Below are positions 41,789-50,791 of a stretch of 64,000 nucleotides of DNA, piece by piece (position 1 is the first letter of the stretch; each line of letters starts with the position of its first letter). This DNA is from DASPKM01 sp035628135. Its GTDB lineage: Bacteria > Bacteroidota > Bacteroidia > Chitinophagales > Chitinophagaceae. Made by a program: the position numbers and the translations under genes. The stretch is from the NCBI GenBank assembly GCA_035628135.1, contig DASPKM010000010.1, positions 620,001 through 684,000 on the forward strand. Reading direction: 5' to 3'. The notes below the pieces were generated by a model. The model saw only the letters and a program-made list of their open reading frames with translations, was not told where the DNA came from and made no database searches.

Positions 41789-43952
41789 GATCTGGGGCGG
41801 AGTTGAGTGTACGATCAACAGGGTTAAGGATGAGTTCCGGGATCAGCTTGAATATACAGGCTATTATACAAGAGGCACGGATGACATTGACCTGTTTGCC
41901 GGTTTAGGCATCAAAGCCTTCCGCTTTCCTATATTATGGGAACGGCATCAACCAGCAAGGGATACGCAGATTGACTTCAGTTGGGCCGAAAAGCAATTGC
42001 AGCGGCTGCAACATCACAACATAACACCCATAGCGGGGCTGGTGCATCACGGCAGCGGCCCCGCATTTACCAGTCTGACAGACGATGCATTTCCCAACTT
42101 ACTGGCGGAATATGCGGCAAAGGTTGCTCAGCAATTTCCGTTTATCGAATATTATACGCCTATCAATGAGCCGCTGACCACTGCACGCTTCAGCGGGCTG
42201 TATGCACTTTGGTACCCGCACCAAAAAACTGATCGCAGCTTTGTAAAGATGGTATTGAACCAGGCCAAGGGCATTGTGCTGAGCATGCAGGCCATCAGGA
42301 AAATAAATCCTGCGGCAAAGCTGGTGCTTACCGAAGACCTCGGCAAGATATACAGCACCAAGCCCTTGCAATACCAGGCAAAGTTCGAGAACAAAAGAAG
42401 GTGGCTGGTATTCGACCTGCTGTGCGGCCGCTTTATGGAGAAGCACTCTTTATGGAAGTATTTTATTAAGTACACCGATGCGGCAACGCTGAAATTTTTT
42501 ACCGATAACGCTTGCCCGCCCAACATCATCGGCGCCAATCATTATATCACCTCTGAAAGATTTCTCGACCACGATTACAAAAAATATCCGAAGGCGGCAA
42601 TCGGGGGCAACCGCAGGCACCGTTATGCAGATGTGGAAGCCGTACGCGTTAATCATGGACAACCATCGGGCTTAAAAGTATTACTGAAGGAATTGTGGGA
42701 GCGGTATTCAATCCCTATTGCTATTACCGAAGTACAGTTGCATTGCCACCGCGAAGAGCAAATGCGTTGGCTGCGGCATGTTTGGAAAACGGCGGTTGAA
42801 GCGCAGCAGGAAGGTGTTGACATTCGTGCGGTCACGGTATGGGCTTTACTCGGCGCCAGCGGCTGGAACAAGCTGCTGACCTGTGAAGGTGAATATGAAT
42901 CCGGTGTATTTGATATCCGCGGGGGTCGGCCGCGGATGACGGCGATTGGGACATTAATACGGTCACTCTCGAACGGGGTAGAAGAAAAATTTCCTTTTTT
43001 AAAGGAGCCTGGTTGGTGGCAGCGCAATATGCGGTTTATTAAGTCTTCCGAAAGGGAAAGGCTCAATGGGCATTTTGGCGCAACTACTACGTCGCGTCCC
43101 TTATTGATCATTGGTAAAACAGGTACGCTTGGCAAGGCATTCGCCCGGCTGTGCGAGTTGCGGGGATTAAGTTACCGTTTGCTAAGCAGGCAGGATGTTG
43201 ACATCGCCGATGAAGCACAGATACAACGTGTGATAGATTTGTACAAGCCCTGGGCCATCGTAAACGCTGCGGGCTTTGTGCGGGTAGATGACGCGGAAAT
43301 GGAAAAGGATGTTTGTTTTCTTGCCAATGTGCAAGGCCCGGAAAACCTTGCAAGGGTTTGCAGGCGACATGGAATACGGTTCATGACATTTTCATCGGAC
43401 CTGGTATTCGATGGTAAAAAGAACAATCCTTACATAGAGAGCGATGCGGTATTTCCGCTGAATGTGTACGGGGCCAGCAAGGCCAGGTCCGAGATCGCTG
43501 TGATGCAGCACTGTCCCGATGCTTTGATAATACGCACCAGCGCTTTTTTTGGTCCCTGGGACCAATACAATTTCGCGAGCCATGTGCTGAGCGCGCTGGA
43601 GCATGGCCGGCCGTTTACCGCCGCCCATGATGTACGCATTTCGCCCACGTACGTTCCCGACCTTGTGCACTACGCGCTGGATTTGCTGATAGACGAGGAA
43701 AAACAAATCTGGCACATCAGTAATACCGGCGATACATCGTGGTATGAGTTGGCGAGGGAGGTTGCAGGCCGGGCCAAACTGAACAAAAAGCTTATTCAGC
43801 CAACATCGATGGAAACAATGGAGCTAAGGGCGCCGAGGCCCGCGTATAGCGTGATCAAAAGTGAAAAAGGCCTGCAGCTGCCGGGGCTTGAAAATGCGCT
43901 CGAGCGGTTTTTTATCGAGCGAAAGACGGTGAATCAGTTTTACGAGCAGTAA
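41757..43952 (+). CDS. Fusion: GH1-like glycosidase domain plus SDR (RmlD-like sugar-nucleotide reductase)
   Basis: 731 residues in two domains. Residues ~1-420 resemble glycoside hydrolase family 1: IKAFRFPILWERHQP, YYTPINEPLTTARFSGLY with the acid/base Glu, and PIAITEVQLHCHREEQMRWL, where the nucleophile motif TENG reads TEVQ, keeping the Glu. From ~residue 445 comes a complete short-chain reductase of the RmlD type: LIIGKTGTLGKAFARL for NAD(P), VNAAGFVRVDDAE, FSSDLVFDGKKNNPY and the YGASK catalytic pair. Together they suggest an enzyme that makes or trims a deoxy-sugar-linked glycan, but the reaction is not known. Overlap with glf (32 bp) indicates one operon. No signal peptide, so it is cytoplasmic. 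Confidence 0.85.
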   Translation: MEKNTFYCKPEIWGGVECTINRVKDEFRDQLEYTGYYTRGTDDIDLFAGLGIKAFRFPILWERHQPARDTQIDFSWAEKQLQRLQHHNITPIAGLVHHGSGPAFTSLTDDAFPNLLAEYAAKVAQQFPFIEYYTPINEPLTTARFSGLYALWYPHQKTDRSFVKMVLNQAKGIVLSMQAIRKINPAAKLVLTEDLGKIYSTKPLQYQAKFENKRRWLVFDLLCGRFMEKHSLWKYFIKYTDAATLKFFTDNACPPNIIGANHYITSERFLDHDYKKYPKAAIGGNRRHRYADVEAVRVNHGQPSGLKVLLKELWERYSIPIAITEVQLHCHREEQMRWLRHVWKTAVEAQQEGVDIRAVTVWALLGASGWNKLLTCEGEYESGVFDIRGGRPRMTAIGTLIRSLSNGVEEKFPFLKEPGWWQRNMRFIKSSERERLNGHFGATTTSRPLLIIGKTGTLGKAFARLCELRGLSYRLLSRQDVDIADEAQIQRVIDLYKPWAIVNAAGFVRVDDAEMEKDVCFLANVQGPENLARVCRRHGIRFMTFSSDLVFDGKKNNPYIESDAVFPLNVYGASKARSEIAVMQHCPDALIIRTSAFFGPWDQYNFASHVLSALEHGRPFTAAHDVRISPTYVPDLVHYALDLLIDEEKQIWHISNTGDTSWYELAREVAGRAKLNKKLIQPTSMETMELRAPRPAYSVIKSEKGLQLPGLENALERFFIERKTVNQFYEQ

Positions 43953-43983
43953 AATCAATTAATAACCACCTGGACAACATACT

Positions 43984-44024
43984 ACATCCGGGTAACCCAC
44001 CAATAGTCTTCGTGAACCGGATGT
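43984..44024. repeat. Inverted repeat after the glycan operon
   Basis: ACATCCGG (43984-43991) is matched by CCGGATGT (44017-44024) with a 25-nt loop. It lies 31 bp after the stop of the fusion gene. It could fold in RNA, but only scattered T residues follow, so I hesitate to call it a terminator. Confidence 0.3.
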
Positions 44025-44085
44025 GATAATCCAGATATTTTGGGCCATTTGCAACCCCTTCCCCTCATCCAACATCTATACGGTT

Positions 44086-44418
44086 ATGAAAAAAACTCCT
44101 TCGCTTGCAGCATGTATCCTGATGGACCTGATCGGTTATGCTACCTATAGCATCCCGCTCATTGGCGAGTTGGCAGACATTGCCTGGGCACCCATTTCAG
44201 CCCTGATCTTCTTCAGGATGTTTGGTGGCTGGAAAGGCGCATTCGGCGGTATATTCAGCTTCGTGGAAGAGTTGTTGCCCGGCTTTGATTTCATTCCTAC
44301 ATTCACCCTGGCCTGGCTGTGGCAATATTTCAGGCGCGAAAAACATGCAGAGGAGCGTACGGTTTCCAATACCATTTACATCAACCCCCGCAAGGGTCAT
44401 CCCGTTACAAACCGGTAG
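44086..44418 (+). CDS. Small membrane protein, unknown function
   Basis: 110 residues from ATG 44086 (MKKTPSLAACILMDLIGY); a longer open frame to 44023 starts in the inverted-repeat region and is less likely. Two or three hydrophobic spans are visible (ACILMDLIGYATYSIPLIGELADIAW region, APISALIFFRMFGGW, DFIPTFTLAWLWQYF), with a Gly-rich loop between them and a basic C-terminal tail. No recognised domain beyond a general resemblance to small hypothetical membrane proteins of the phylum. Its last 22 bp overlap the 3' end of the convergent response-regulator gene. Confidence 0.7.
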   Translation: MKKTPSLAACILMDLIGYATYSIPLIGELADIAWAPISALIFFRMFGGWKGAFGGIFSFVEELLPGFDFIPTFTLAWLWQYFRREKHAEERTVSNTIYINPRKGHPVTNR

Positions 44419-45086
44419 CCGACGCCTTTGATGGTAATGATCTCGAGCGATTGATCGTCTTTCAGGTAAGACCGCAGCTTGGTGATGTATACGTCCAGGT
44501 TGCGGCTGTTGAAGAAGGAATCGTTGCCCCATAGCAAGGTAAGAATGTCCTTCCGGTCAATGATCTTATCGCGGTTCTCGTACAACAGCTTCAGCAGCTC
44601 AGATTCACGAAAGGAAAGTTTGCGTTCTTCACCGCTGCCGCTCAATACCTGGCGGTTCAGTTGAAAATTATATTTCCCGATCTGCACGCTGTCTCCCGCT
44701 ATTTTCCTGGAAGCCTCCCCATTGCCCCGCAGCACGTTTTGTATTCGCACGATCAGTTCTTCCATACTAAAAGGCTTGCGGATATAATCGTTACCGCCTA
44801 GCGTAAATCCCTTTACCACATCGTCGGTCTGCGTTTTAGCGGTCAGAAAAATAATGGGAACGCTTGGATCGACCGATCTTATTTCGTCCGCAATGGTAAA
44901 TCCGTCCTTATTCGGCAGCATCACGTCCAGCACGCACACATTGGGCGCTGCTTGTTTGAAAAGCGGAAGCACTTTGCCCCCATCGCTTTCCATGATCACT
45001 TCGAAGCCGCGGCTCTCCAGGCTTTCCTTTACAATCTTGCCTAAAAAAGTTTCATCTTCTACGTACAGGATCTTTATCTTGCTCAT
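44397..45086 (-). CDS. OmpR-family response regulator
   Basis: 229 residues. The receiver domain carries the acidic pocket (Glu10, Asp11), phospho-acceptor Asp54 in CVLDVMLPNKDG, and the switch residues Thr/Lys in FLTAKTQTDDVV and RKPFSMEEL. The C-terminal winged helix (from ~residue 130) ends in the typical TKLRSYLKDDQSLEIITIKGVGYRFV. It is a DNA-binding regulator controlled by the histidine kinase whose gene overlaps it by 4 bp (ATGA). Overall it resembles the RprY-like regulators of Bacteroidota. Targets are unknown; envelope genes nearby are candidates. Confidence 0.95.
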   Translation of the reverse strand: MSKIKILYVEDETFLGKIVKESLESRGFEVIMESDGGKVLPLFKQAAPNVCVLDVMLPNKDGFTIADEIRSVDPSVPIIFLTAKTQTDDVVKGFTLGGNDYIRKPFSMEELIVRIQNVLRGNGEASRKIAGDSVQIGKYNFQLNRQVLSGSGEERKLSFRESELLKLLYENRDKIIDRKDILTLLWGNDSFFNSRNLDVYITKLRSYLKDDQSLEIITIKGVGYRFVTG

Positions 45087-46522
45087 GTGGACTTAGGGAA
45101 TTTTAGAATAAACCTGCTTCCGATGCCTGGCTGGCTTTCTACTTCTATGGTGCCGTTGTGCTTTTCTACTACGTGCGCAACGTAGCTCAGCCCAAGTCCA
45201 TAGCCTTTGGCATTATGCGTGTCGCCGCCTGGCACGCGGAAAAACTTTTCAAAGATGCGGTCCTTGTATTCCGGGGCAATGCCAATACCGTTATCGATGA
45301 TGGTGAAATGTACCTGCTCATCGGCTTCTTTTATTTCTATCCTGATGCTGGGATAACCCTTGCTGTACTTCAGCGCATTGTCCAGCAGGTTAAATACCAC
45401 ACTGGTCAGGTGCAGCCTGTCGCCCCGCAGCGATGTATCACCCGTGGTTTCGATGCTCAGTTGCGCCTTGTACTTTTCCAATTGCAGGCGCATGGACGTG
45501 CCCACTTCTTCCACCACATCTCTCAGGTTCAATGGTTCAGGCTTAAGCTCGATGGCCTTGTTCTCGAACATGGACAGCTTCAGCACTTTGTCAACCAGCA
45601 ACGACAGGCGCTGCAATTCGTTCTGCGAAATGTCGAGATATTCTTTTGTTCTTTGGGGATCGTGCAGTGCATTGAAATTTTTCAATGCTTCTATCGCCAC
45701 GCTTACGGTAGCGATGGGTGTTTTAAGCTCGTGCGTGATGTTGCTGATGAATTCATTTTTGATGCCTGCCAGTTTTTTTTGAGCCAGCAGGTTGCGGTAC
45801 AGCATCAGGAAGGAAAAAATGGTCGTGGCCAGCAGGAAACCCGCAAATGCCAGCTGTGAGCTGATTTGTGCAAGCAAATACGGAAACATGTTGCCGAGTT
45901 GCAACTTGTATGTAATCGGGTGTACAAATCCTATGGTAACGTCCTGCTCGCGCATGGAAATGCGCTCCCGCATCGGCGATTCGGATATGGTAGGAGATAA
46001 ATGTCCCACCATGGCAGTGCCTTTTACTACTTTAAACGGCACATCGATGTCCTGTTCCTTCATCGCCTTGCCGAAAATGGCGTTGATCTCTTCGATCTTC
46101 AGAGTATCTTTTGGAGATTCTGCTGCCAGCAGCACATCAAAAATCCTGTTGGGCCCATACCGTACAAAGGTTTTTGTTACAGAATCGGTCCTTTTTCTTC
46201 TAATCTTTGTCTGGTCCATGGAAACGATCATGGTCGATTTTACACCGCTGCCATCTGCTGAATCCTGCCACATGGTCCGGAGGGAGTTTACCACGCCTAC
46301 CGCATTATCGGGGCTCGGTATTTTCATACGCAGGGTAGTGTCGAGCTTCAACATTTTAACCTGCATGGTGTAGAGCGTTTCCCTGAACAGTAGGCTTGTG
46401 CGCACTTCCAGCGTTTCTTTTTCTTCGTGGTAACTCTTGTACAGCCACCAGCCCTGGAAGGCGGCCAGCAATGCCATGCTCACCACCATCAGCACCAACG
46501 ATATGCGCAAGCGATTTTTCAT
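45083..46522 (-). CDS. Membrane sensor histidine kinase
   Basis: 479 residues. A membrane helix at the N-terminus (ISLVLMVVSMALLAAFQGWWLY) and another near residues 212-235 (SSQLAFAGFLLATTIFSFLMLY) frame a ~185-residue periplasmic sensor region of no named family. The kinase core has the H-box ISNITHELKTPIATVSVAI, N-box NLLDNALKYSKGYPS, G1 DNGIGIAPEYKDRIFEKFF and G2 GYGLGLSYVAHVVEKH. It phosphorylates the response regulator encoded directly downstream (overlap 4 bp). A TAnnTTTG element lies only 6 nt before the start codon, so the transcript would have almost no leader. Confidence 0.95.
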   Translation of the reverse strand: MKNRLRISLVLMVVSMALLAAFQGWWLYKSYHEEKETLEVRTSLLFRETLYTMQVKMLKLDTTLRMKIPSPDNAVGVVNSLRTMWQDSADGSGVKSTMIVSMDQTKIRRKRTDSVTKTFVRYGPNRIFDVLLAAESPKDTLKIEEINAIFGKAMKEQDIDVPFKVVKGTAMVGHLSPTISESPMRERISMREQDVTIGFVHPITYKLQLGNMFPYLLAQISSQLAFAGFLLATTIFSFLMLYRNLLAQKKLAGIKNEFISNITHELKTPIATVSVAIEALKNFNALHDPQRTKEYLDISQNELQRLSLLVDKVLKLSMFENKAIELKPEPLNLRDVVEEVGTSMRLQLEKYKAQLSIETTGDTSLRGDRLHLTSVVFNLLDNALKYSKGYPSIRIEIKEADEQVHFTIIDNGIGIAPEYKDRIFEKFFRVPGGDTHNAKGYGLGLSYVAHVVEKHNGTIEVESQPGIGSRFILKFPKST

Positions 46523-46528
46523 TCAGGG

Positions 46529-46536
46529 CAAATTTA
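46529..46536 (-). promoter_or_regulatory. Candidate -7 promoter element for the two-component operon
   Basis: TAAATTTG on the minus strand matches TAnnTTTG; it ends 6 nt before the kinase ATG at 46522. Transcription would start at or within a few bases of the ATG, a leaderless or near-leaderless mRNA. It faces the GLPGLI promoter in the same gap. Confidence 0.4.
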
Positions 46537-46623
46537 GCTGAATACCCCTGGGCGCCGAAGGCCTATTAACCTTAATTAACAATAAACCCAACATCATTAA
46601 CCTGCTTTGGAGAGCCGCCTAGA

Positions 46624-46631
46624 TAGTTTTG
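46624..46631 (+). promoter_or_regulatory. Candidate -7 promoter element for the GLPGLI gene
   Basis: TAGTTTTG matches TAnnTTTG exactly and ends 18 nt before the ATG at 46650. A TTTG at 46606 is 14 bp upstream, shorter than the usual -33 spacing. The gap is shared with the divergent kinase gene, so the response regulator could act here; that is inference. Confidence 0.45.
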
Positions 46632-46649
46632 TAAGATAAAATAATCGAT

Positions 46650-47393
46650 ATGAAAAGAATACTCTTTGTTATGATCGCCGGCCTGGCTGTACAGGTGTCA
46701 GCAGCCCAGGTAAAAGACGGTAAGGTCGTATACGAGCGCAAGGTAAATATGCATAAGCGCCTGGGCCCTGAGCAGGAAAGCATGAAAAATATGATACCGG
46801 AATTCGATGTGTCCAAAGTTGAATTGCTGTTCTCCGGCAATGAGTCTATTTTCAAACGCGTACAGGAAGAAGAGGACATCCGCGAGTCCGCCGGGCAACC
46901 CGACGACCGCCAGGTAGTGCGCATGCGGGTAGGGGCCGATAATGAACTGTATAAGAACTACGCCACTTTCAAGGCCATCGAGCTTACCGAGCTCGGACCT
47001 AAAAAATACCTGATCGACGACAGCACGCGTCAATTCAACTGGAAGCTCGACGAAACCGGCGAAACCAGGAAAATACAAGGGTACACCTGCAAGAAAGCCA
47101 CGACAAAAGCGCCCCGCGGCCCGGTGGTAGCATGGTACACCGAAGAAATAACTTGCCCCAGCGGCCCCGATGCATGGGGAGGATTGCCGGGAATGATACT
47201 GGAAGTAAACATTGCCGATGGTGAAATGGTCTTTTCGGCAGTAGAAATAAGTAATAAAACAGATAAAAAATTAGTGAGCGCCCCTACCGGTGGTAAAAAG
47301 ATCACGCGCAAAGAATACCAGAAGATGCTGGAAGACCAGTATGGCGTAGGCGGAAGCGGCGGCGGACCTACCTTCAGAATTATCAGGCAGTAA
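46650..47393 (+). CDS. GLPGLI family secreted protein
   Basis: 247 residues with a signal peptide (MKRILFVMIAGLAVQVSAAQ). The family-naming block appears as CPSGPDAWGGLPGMILEVNIADG, in which GLPGMI replaces GLPGLI. Around it are the usual WYTEEITCPSGP lead and the TGETRKIQGYTCKKATTKAP strand. The N-terminal half is charged (KVNMHKRLGPEQESMK). GLPGLI proteins are specific to Bacteroidota, are exported, and are often encoded near outer-membrane barrels such as those at 47.9-54.7 kb; their function is unknown. The gene is divergent from the two-component operon and is followed by a strong terminator. Confidence 0.9.
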   Translation: MKRILFVMIAGLAVQVSAAQVKDGKVVYERKVNMHKRLGPEQESMKNMIPEFDVSKVELLFSGNESIFKRVQEEEDIRESAGQPDDRQVVRMRVGADNELYKNYATFKAIELTELGPKKYLIDDSTRQFNWKLDETGETRKIQGYTCKKATTKAPRGPVVAWYTEEITCPSGPDAWGGLPGMILEVNIADGEMVFSAVEISNKTDKKLVSAPTGGKKITRKEYQKMLEDQYGVGGSGGGPTFRIIRQ

Positions 47394-47423
47394 TTGATTT
47401 CTTTTTTCTTATGATGCAAACGA

Positions 47424-47448
47424 GGCTCCTTTTGAGGGGCCTTTTTTT
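47424..47448 (+). terminator. Rho-independent terminator of the GLPGLI gene
   Basis: GGCTCC (47424-47429), loop TTTTGA, GGGGCC (47436-47441), then seven T residues. The 6-bp stem includes one G-U pair. It lies 31 bp after the stop codon and faces the convergent CPCC gene. Confidence 0.8.
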
Positions 47449-47486
47449 AACTCGCCAGGCTAAGCCAACGAGATAACGGTTGCATA

Positions 47487-47762
47487 TTATTTGGCGCAAT
47501 CAATAGGCGTCCAATCTTCGTCCCTTGCCTCGGCCGCTACAGGCTTCCTTACATGCCGTTTCAGTTCCAATTCACAAGCCCCAAACTCCATGAAGTTCCT
47601 TTGTGCTTGTACCAGAGAAGGCTTATTGCCGCCGCCTGCATAATGAGGGTCCTTAAGTTGAACAGGATCGTCTTCCCAGTAACAAACAGGACAGATATTA
47701 AAAGAACCGCAGGGCTCGGTATCAAAAGTTTTGTACCCACAACATGGGCAGGCGTACTTCAT
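47487..47762 (-). CDS. Cysteine-rich CPCC domain protein
   Basis: 91 residues. The N-terminus is the small zinc-ribbon-like CPCC family: KYACPCCGYKTFDTEPCGS and NICPVCYWEDDPVQLKDPHY, with two Cys-x2-Cys pairs plus extra cysteines. A helical segment (KPSLVQAQRNFMEFGACELE) and a charged end follow. The family is widespread, found singly in many bacteria, and has no established function, though metal binding is very likely. It is encoded on the minus strand after the first barrel gene, with a strong symmetric hairpin between them. Confidence 0.85.
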   Translation of the reverse strand: MKYACPCCGYKTFDTEPCGSFNICPVCYWEDDPVQLKDPHYAGGGNKPSLVQAQRNFMEFGACELELKRHVRKPVAAEARDEDWTPIDCAK

Positions 47763-47801
47763 TGCTGTTTTATTCCCGGTTATAGGTACGCAGTTTACGC
47801 A

Positions 47802-47829
47802 AAAAAGCCGGGACCTGCCCCGGCTTTTT
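47802..47829 (-). terminator. Perfect 11-bp stem terminator, usable in both directions
   Basis: AAAAAGCCGGG (47802-47812), six-base loop, CCCGGCTTTTT (47819-47829). On the minus strand it follows the barrel gene (stop at 47855) and gives a GC stem with a T-run. It is symmetric, so it can also act on plus-strand transcription. Confidence 0.88.
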
Positions 47830-47854
47830 CTAATATGCAGAGTGTTTAAAGGTG

Positions 47855-50686
47855 CTACATCCTCATTCTGTCGCCTATCACTTTGATATTACCACCGCGT
47901 TGTTGCGCCGGTATCGATTTGCCCGCAAACTTGCTGATATTATAAGTAAAGCTCAGCATGAAATACCTGTTCAATATCTTGCTGCTTACATCTTCTATGT
48001 AATTCTGGTTTGCGGAACGGCTGATGCCGATGTTCTCATTCAGAATGTCGAACACCTGCAGGCGCACTTCGCCCTTTTTATTTTTGAAGAGCTGTTTGGC
48101 TAGGCCCGCATTCCACAGGGCCACATTGGTGTTGAAGCCGGTGGCATAACCTGTATTGCGCATAAAGCTGAACTCGCTGGCAAGACTAAACCCGTGCGGG
48201 AAATAAATATTGGCATCCAGGCTGTATTCCTGGTTCCAGTAGCTGGTGTTGGATTCCTTGGTAACGGAGTAGCCCACCCGGTTATAGCTTACGTTGGTAC
48301 CGAGGGTAATGTCGAACGTTTCTTTGTGCACAAAGTTCAGGCTTACTTCTTGTGTGATACTGCTGTTGTTGATCACGTTCTTGCTTCCATTCACAAAATT
48401 TACATTCCTGCCATGCATAGCCATGGTGTTGGTGTTCAAATTGCTCTTTATCGCCTTCAATGGAATGCCCCAGCTGATATTCGCCATTGCATTGTATATG
48501 CCATCGGCATTGGTGAAAGAAGTTTTGCGAACGCCTTGCGCGTCGAACTCGTCGTAGCTTACAATTTTATTATTGGTAGCGGTAAAGTTCAACATGCTGA
48601 AGAAGCTGCGCTGGCGGAACGGATCGAACGACATGTAATTGAACATCACCCGGTGATTGTATTCCTGTGCAAGATCGGGATTGCCCTGGCGAATGTTGAG
48701 CCTGTCCGTATTGTCCACAATAGGATTTAGTTGCAAAGCCGAAGGCTGGCGCGTGAACGTATTATACTGCACCCTGAAACTTTTATATTTATTGATGTTA
48801 TACTGCAGCAATGCATTCGGCAAAAGGTTCACGAACGATTGACCGATGGCGCTGTCCTTTCCCAAAAAATGAAAGCGGCTATCGAGCGAAGCGTGCTGCA
48901 CCGCACTGCCCAATGAAAAATTGAACTTCTTTTGCTGGTGCCGCCAATTGATGCCGCCGCGGTTGAAGGTATAGGTGTTATCGAAATCGTTTGAAAGCAT
49001 TTCATTCCTGAGGGTATGCTTGCCGGTGTTTTTATCGATATCGAAAGTTTCCCTGCCAGACTCGTTATTGCTGTTGTTGAAATTATAGTTCAACTCCAGC
49101 AGCGAGCGCTTGGACAATGGCTCGGTATACGACAACACAGCTCCGTAGTTCATTCCTTGATTGTCCTGGAAATTCTGCTGGTCGAGCGAATCAGTGAAAC
49201 CAATGGTACCATCCGGTTTAAAGAAATCATTCACCGATCGCAGTTGACCGCTGCTTTCAACATCGTTCAAGCCAAAGCTGAGGTTGGCAGAGAGCGTTCT
49301 TCCTTTCTTTGCAAACTTGTGCCTCCACAGCATGTTATTGCTCCAGCTAAACCCATCTGAATTGCTGCGTGTGTCCGAGAAGCCGCGGTTCAGTATGCCA
49401 CCCTTCACGGCCTCGGATATGTATTTATTATTACCGGCCGATAAGGATTGTTGTATGTTGGCAGAACTTGTAAAACGAATGGAGTTCATGGAATCTATCT
49501 TCTGGTCGGCAATCACGTTTACGCGATGGCTTTCGCTGCGGCGGCTGGTAGTTCCCTCCCTGAAATAATTAAAAGGATTTACAGAAGATATATATTGCCT
49601 GTTTGTTTTTTGCTCCATCCTGTCCTGCAGGCGGCTATAAAAATAGCTACCGCTTACGTTGAGGTTTGAGCCCCATTTATCATTAAAGTTTACGCCGCCC
49701 GCCCAGGTGGTAGTAATTGAATTGTTCCCATTCAGGCCTTGTATGGGAAGCCCGCCACCGCTGCTTACCTCCATCATACCACGACCGCCGCCGCCTCCAC
49801 CCAATCCGCCCGAAAAATTAAGGATGTCCATGAACGAAAACCCCTGCTTGTTGGTATTGTTGGCCATGCCAATGGCAGAGAATTGCCTTTCGCCCTTGAA
49901 CTGGTTCACGTTGAAATTTCCCTGGTAACGCTCCTTATTACCTGCTGCCACGGTAGCCCTTCCAAACAGCCCATGTTTTTTTTCGGGCTTTACTGTCAGG
50001 TTAATGGTGCGTTCGCTGTTGCCATCGTCGAAGCCGGTGAACTGCGACTGATCAGATTTTTTATCGAACACCTGTACTTTATCTACAATATCCGCGGGCA
50101 GGTTCTTGGTAGCTGTTTTCGGATCATTGCCAAAAAACTCCTTGCCATCAACCAGCACTTTTTTTACTTCCTGCCCATTGGCCTTGATCTTGCCGTCCTT
50201 GTCAACGGTTACGCCCGGCAGTTTTTTCAGCAGGTCTTCTACAACTGCATTGGGTTTTGTTTTAAACGATCCCGCGTTAAACTCAACGGTATCGTTGCGG
50301 AAGGTAACTGGGGCTTTTTCCTGCACAACGGCTACTTCATCCAGCATGGCCGAACGGTTTGCCATGGAGATATATCCAAGGTCCACTTCTTTTTTATCTT
50401 CTGTAATGTCGAAACGTTTTGAATAATTGAGGAAGCCGATGTGACTTACCAGCAAGCGGTAGCTCCCCTTTGGAAGAAAGCGTACGTCGAATGCGCCGCT
50501 GCTGTTGCTGCGGGAGAAGGTGACCAGTGCGGAGTCTTTGGCCTGCAGCACGGTGATGGTAGCATTGGCCAAAGGTTGCCGCGACGAAGTATCCATCAAC
50601 GTGCCTTTTACATTACCGGTATTTTGACCGGCTGCCGTTATGCTTAGCAGGCAAAGACAAACGAGGAACAAGTAAATTTTTTTCAT
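47855..50686 (-). CDS. Outer-membrane beta-barrel protein with carboxypeptidase-like regulatory and plug-like domains (first copy)
   Basis: 943 residues. Signal peptide to ~residue 20 (LCLLSITAAGQ). A CarboxypepD_reg-like domain follows (~24-105, GNVKGTLMDTSSRQPLANAT), then a plug-like domain (~125-235) with KTKPNAVVEDLLKKLPG, VLVDGKEFFGNDPKTATKN and FDDGNSERTINL. A Gly-rich run (~295-315, GGLGGGGGGRGMM) leads into the long beta-barrel (OMP_b-brl_3 type) that ends KSIPAQQRGGNIKV. This is the TonB-dependent-receptor-like architecture without a TonB box I can identify; no SusD partner is present, so glycan import is not implied. Paralogous to the gene at 51854-54715. Confidence 0.92.
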   Translation of the reverse strand: MKKIYLFLVCLCLLSITAAGQNTGNVKGTLMDTSSRQPLANATITVLQAKDSALVTFSRSNSSGAFDVRFLPKGSYRLLVSHIGFLNYSKRFDITEDKKEVDLGYISMANRSAMLDEVAVVQEKAPVTFRNDTVEFNAGSFKTKPNAVVEDLLKKLPGVTVDKDGKIKANGQEVKKVLVDGKEFFGNDPKTATKNLPADIVDKVQVFDKKSDQSQFTGFDDGNSERTINLTVKPEKKHGLFGRATVAAGNKERYQGNFNVNQFKGERQFSAIGMANNTNKQGFSFMDILNFSGGLGGGGGGRGMMEVSSGGGLPIQGLNGNNSITTTWAGGVNFNDKWGSNLNVSGSYFYSRLQDRMEQKTNRQYISSVNPFNYFREGTTSRRSESHRVNVIADQKIDSMNSIRFTSSANIQQSLSAGNNKYISEAVKGGILNRGFSDTRSNSDGFSWSNNMLWRHKFAKKGRTLSANLSFGLNDVESSGQLRSVNDFFKPDGTIGFTDSLDQQNFQDNQGMNYGAVLSYTEPLSKRSLLELNYNFNNSNNESGRETFDIDKNTGKHTLRNEMLSNDFDNTYTFNRGGINWRHQQKKFNFSLGSAVQHASLDSRFHFLGKDSAIGQSFVNLLPNALLQYNINKYKSFRVQYNTFTRQPSALQLNPIVDNTDRLNIRQGNPDLAQEYNHRVMFNYMSFDPFRQRSFFSMLNFTATNNKIVSYDEFDAQGVRKTSFTNADGIYNAMANISWGIPLKAIKSNLNTNTMAMHGRNVNFVNGSKNVINNSSITQEVSLNFVHKETFDITLGTNVSYNRVGYSVTKESNTSYWNQEYSLDANIYFPHGFSLASEFSFMRNTGYATGFNTNVALWNAGLAKQLFKNKKGEVRLQVFDILNENIGISRSANQNYIEDVSSKILNRYFMLSFTYNISKFAGKSIPAQQRGGNIKVIGDRMRM

Positions 50687-50791
50687 GTCAGAAAAATTTT
50701 CGGTTTCATGCGAGTACGAAAATATTCTGACTGATTGCTAAAGCAGGTTAAGCAGTCTTGCTTTAATGTTAATCAACGTTAAAGAATGAAA

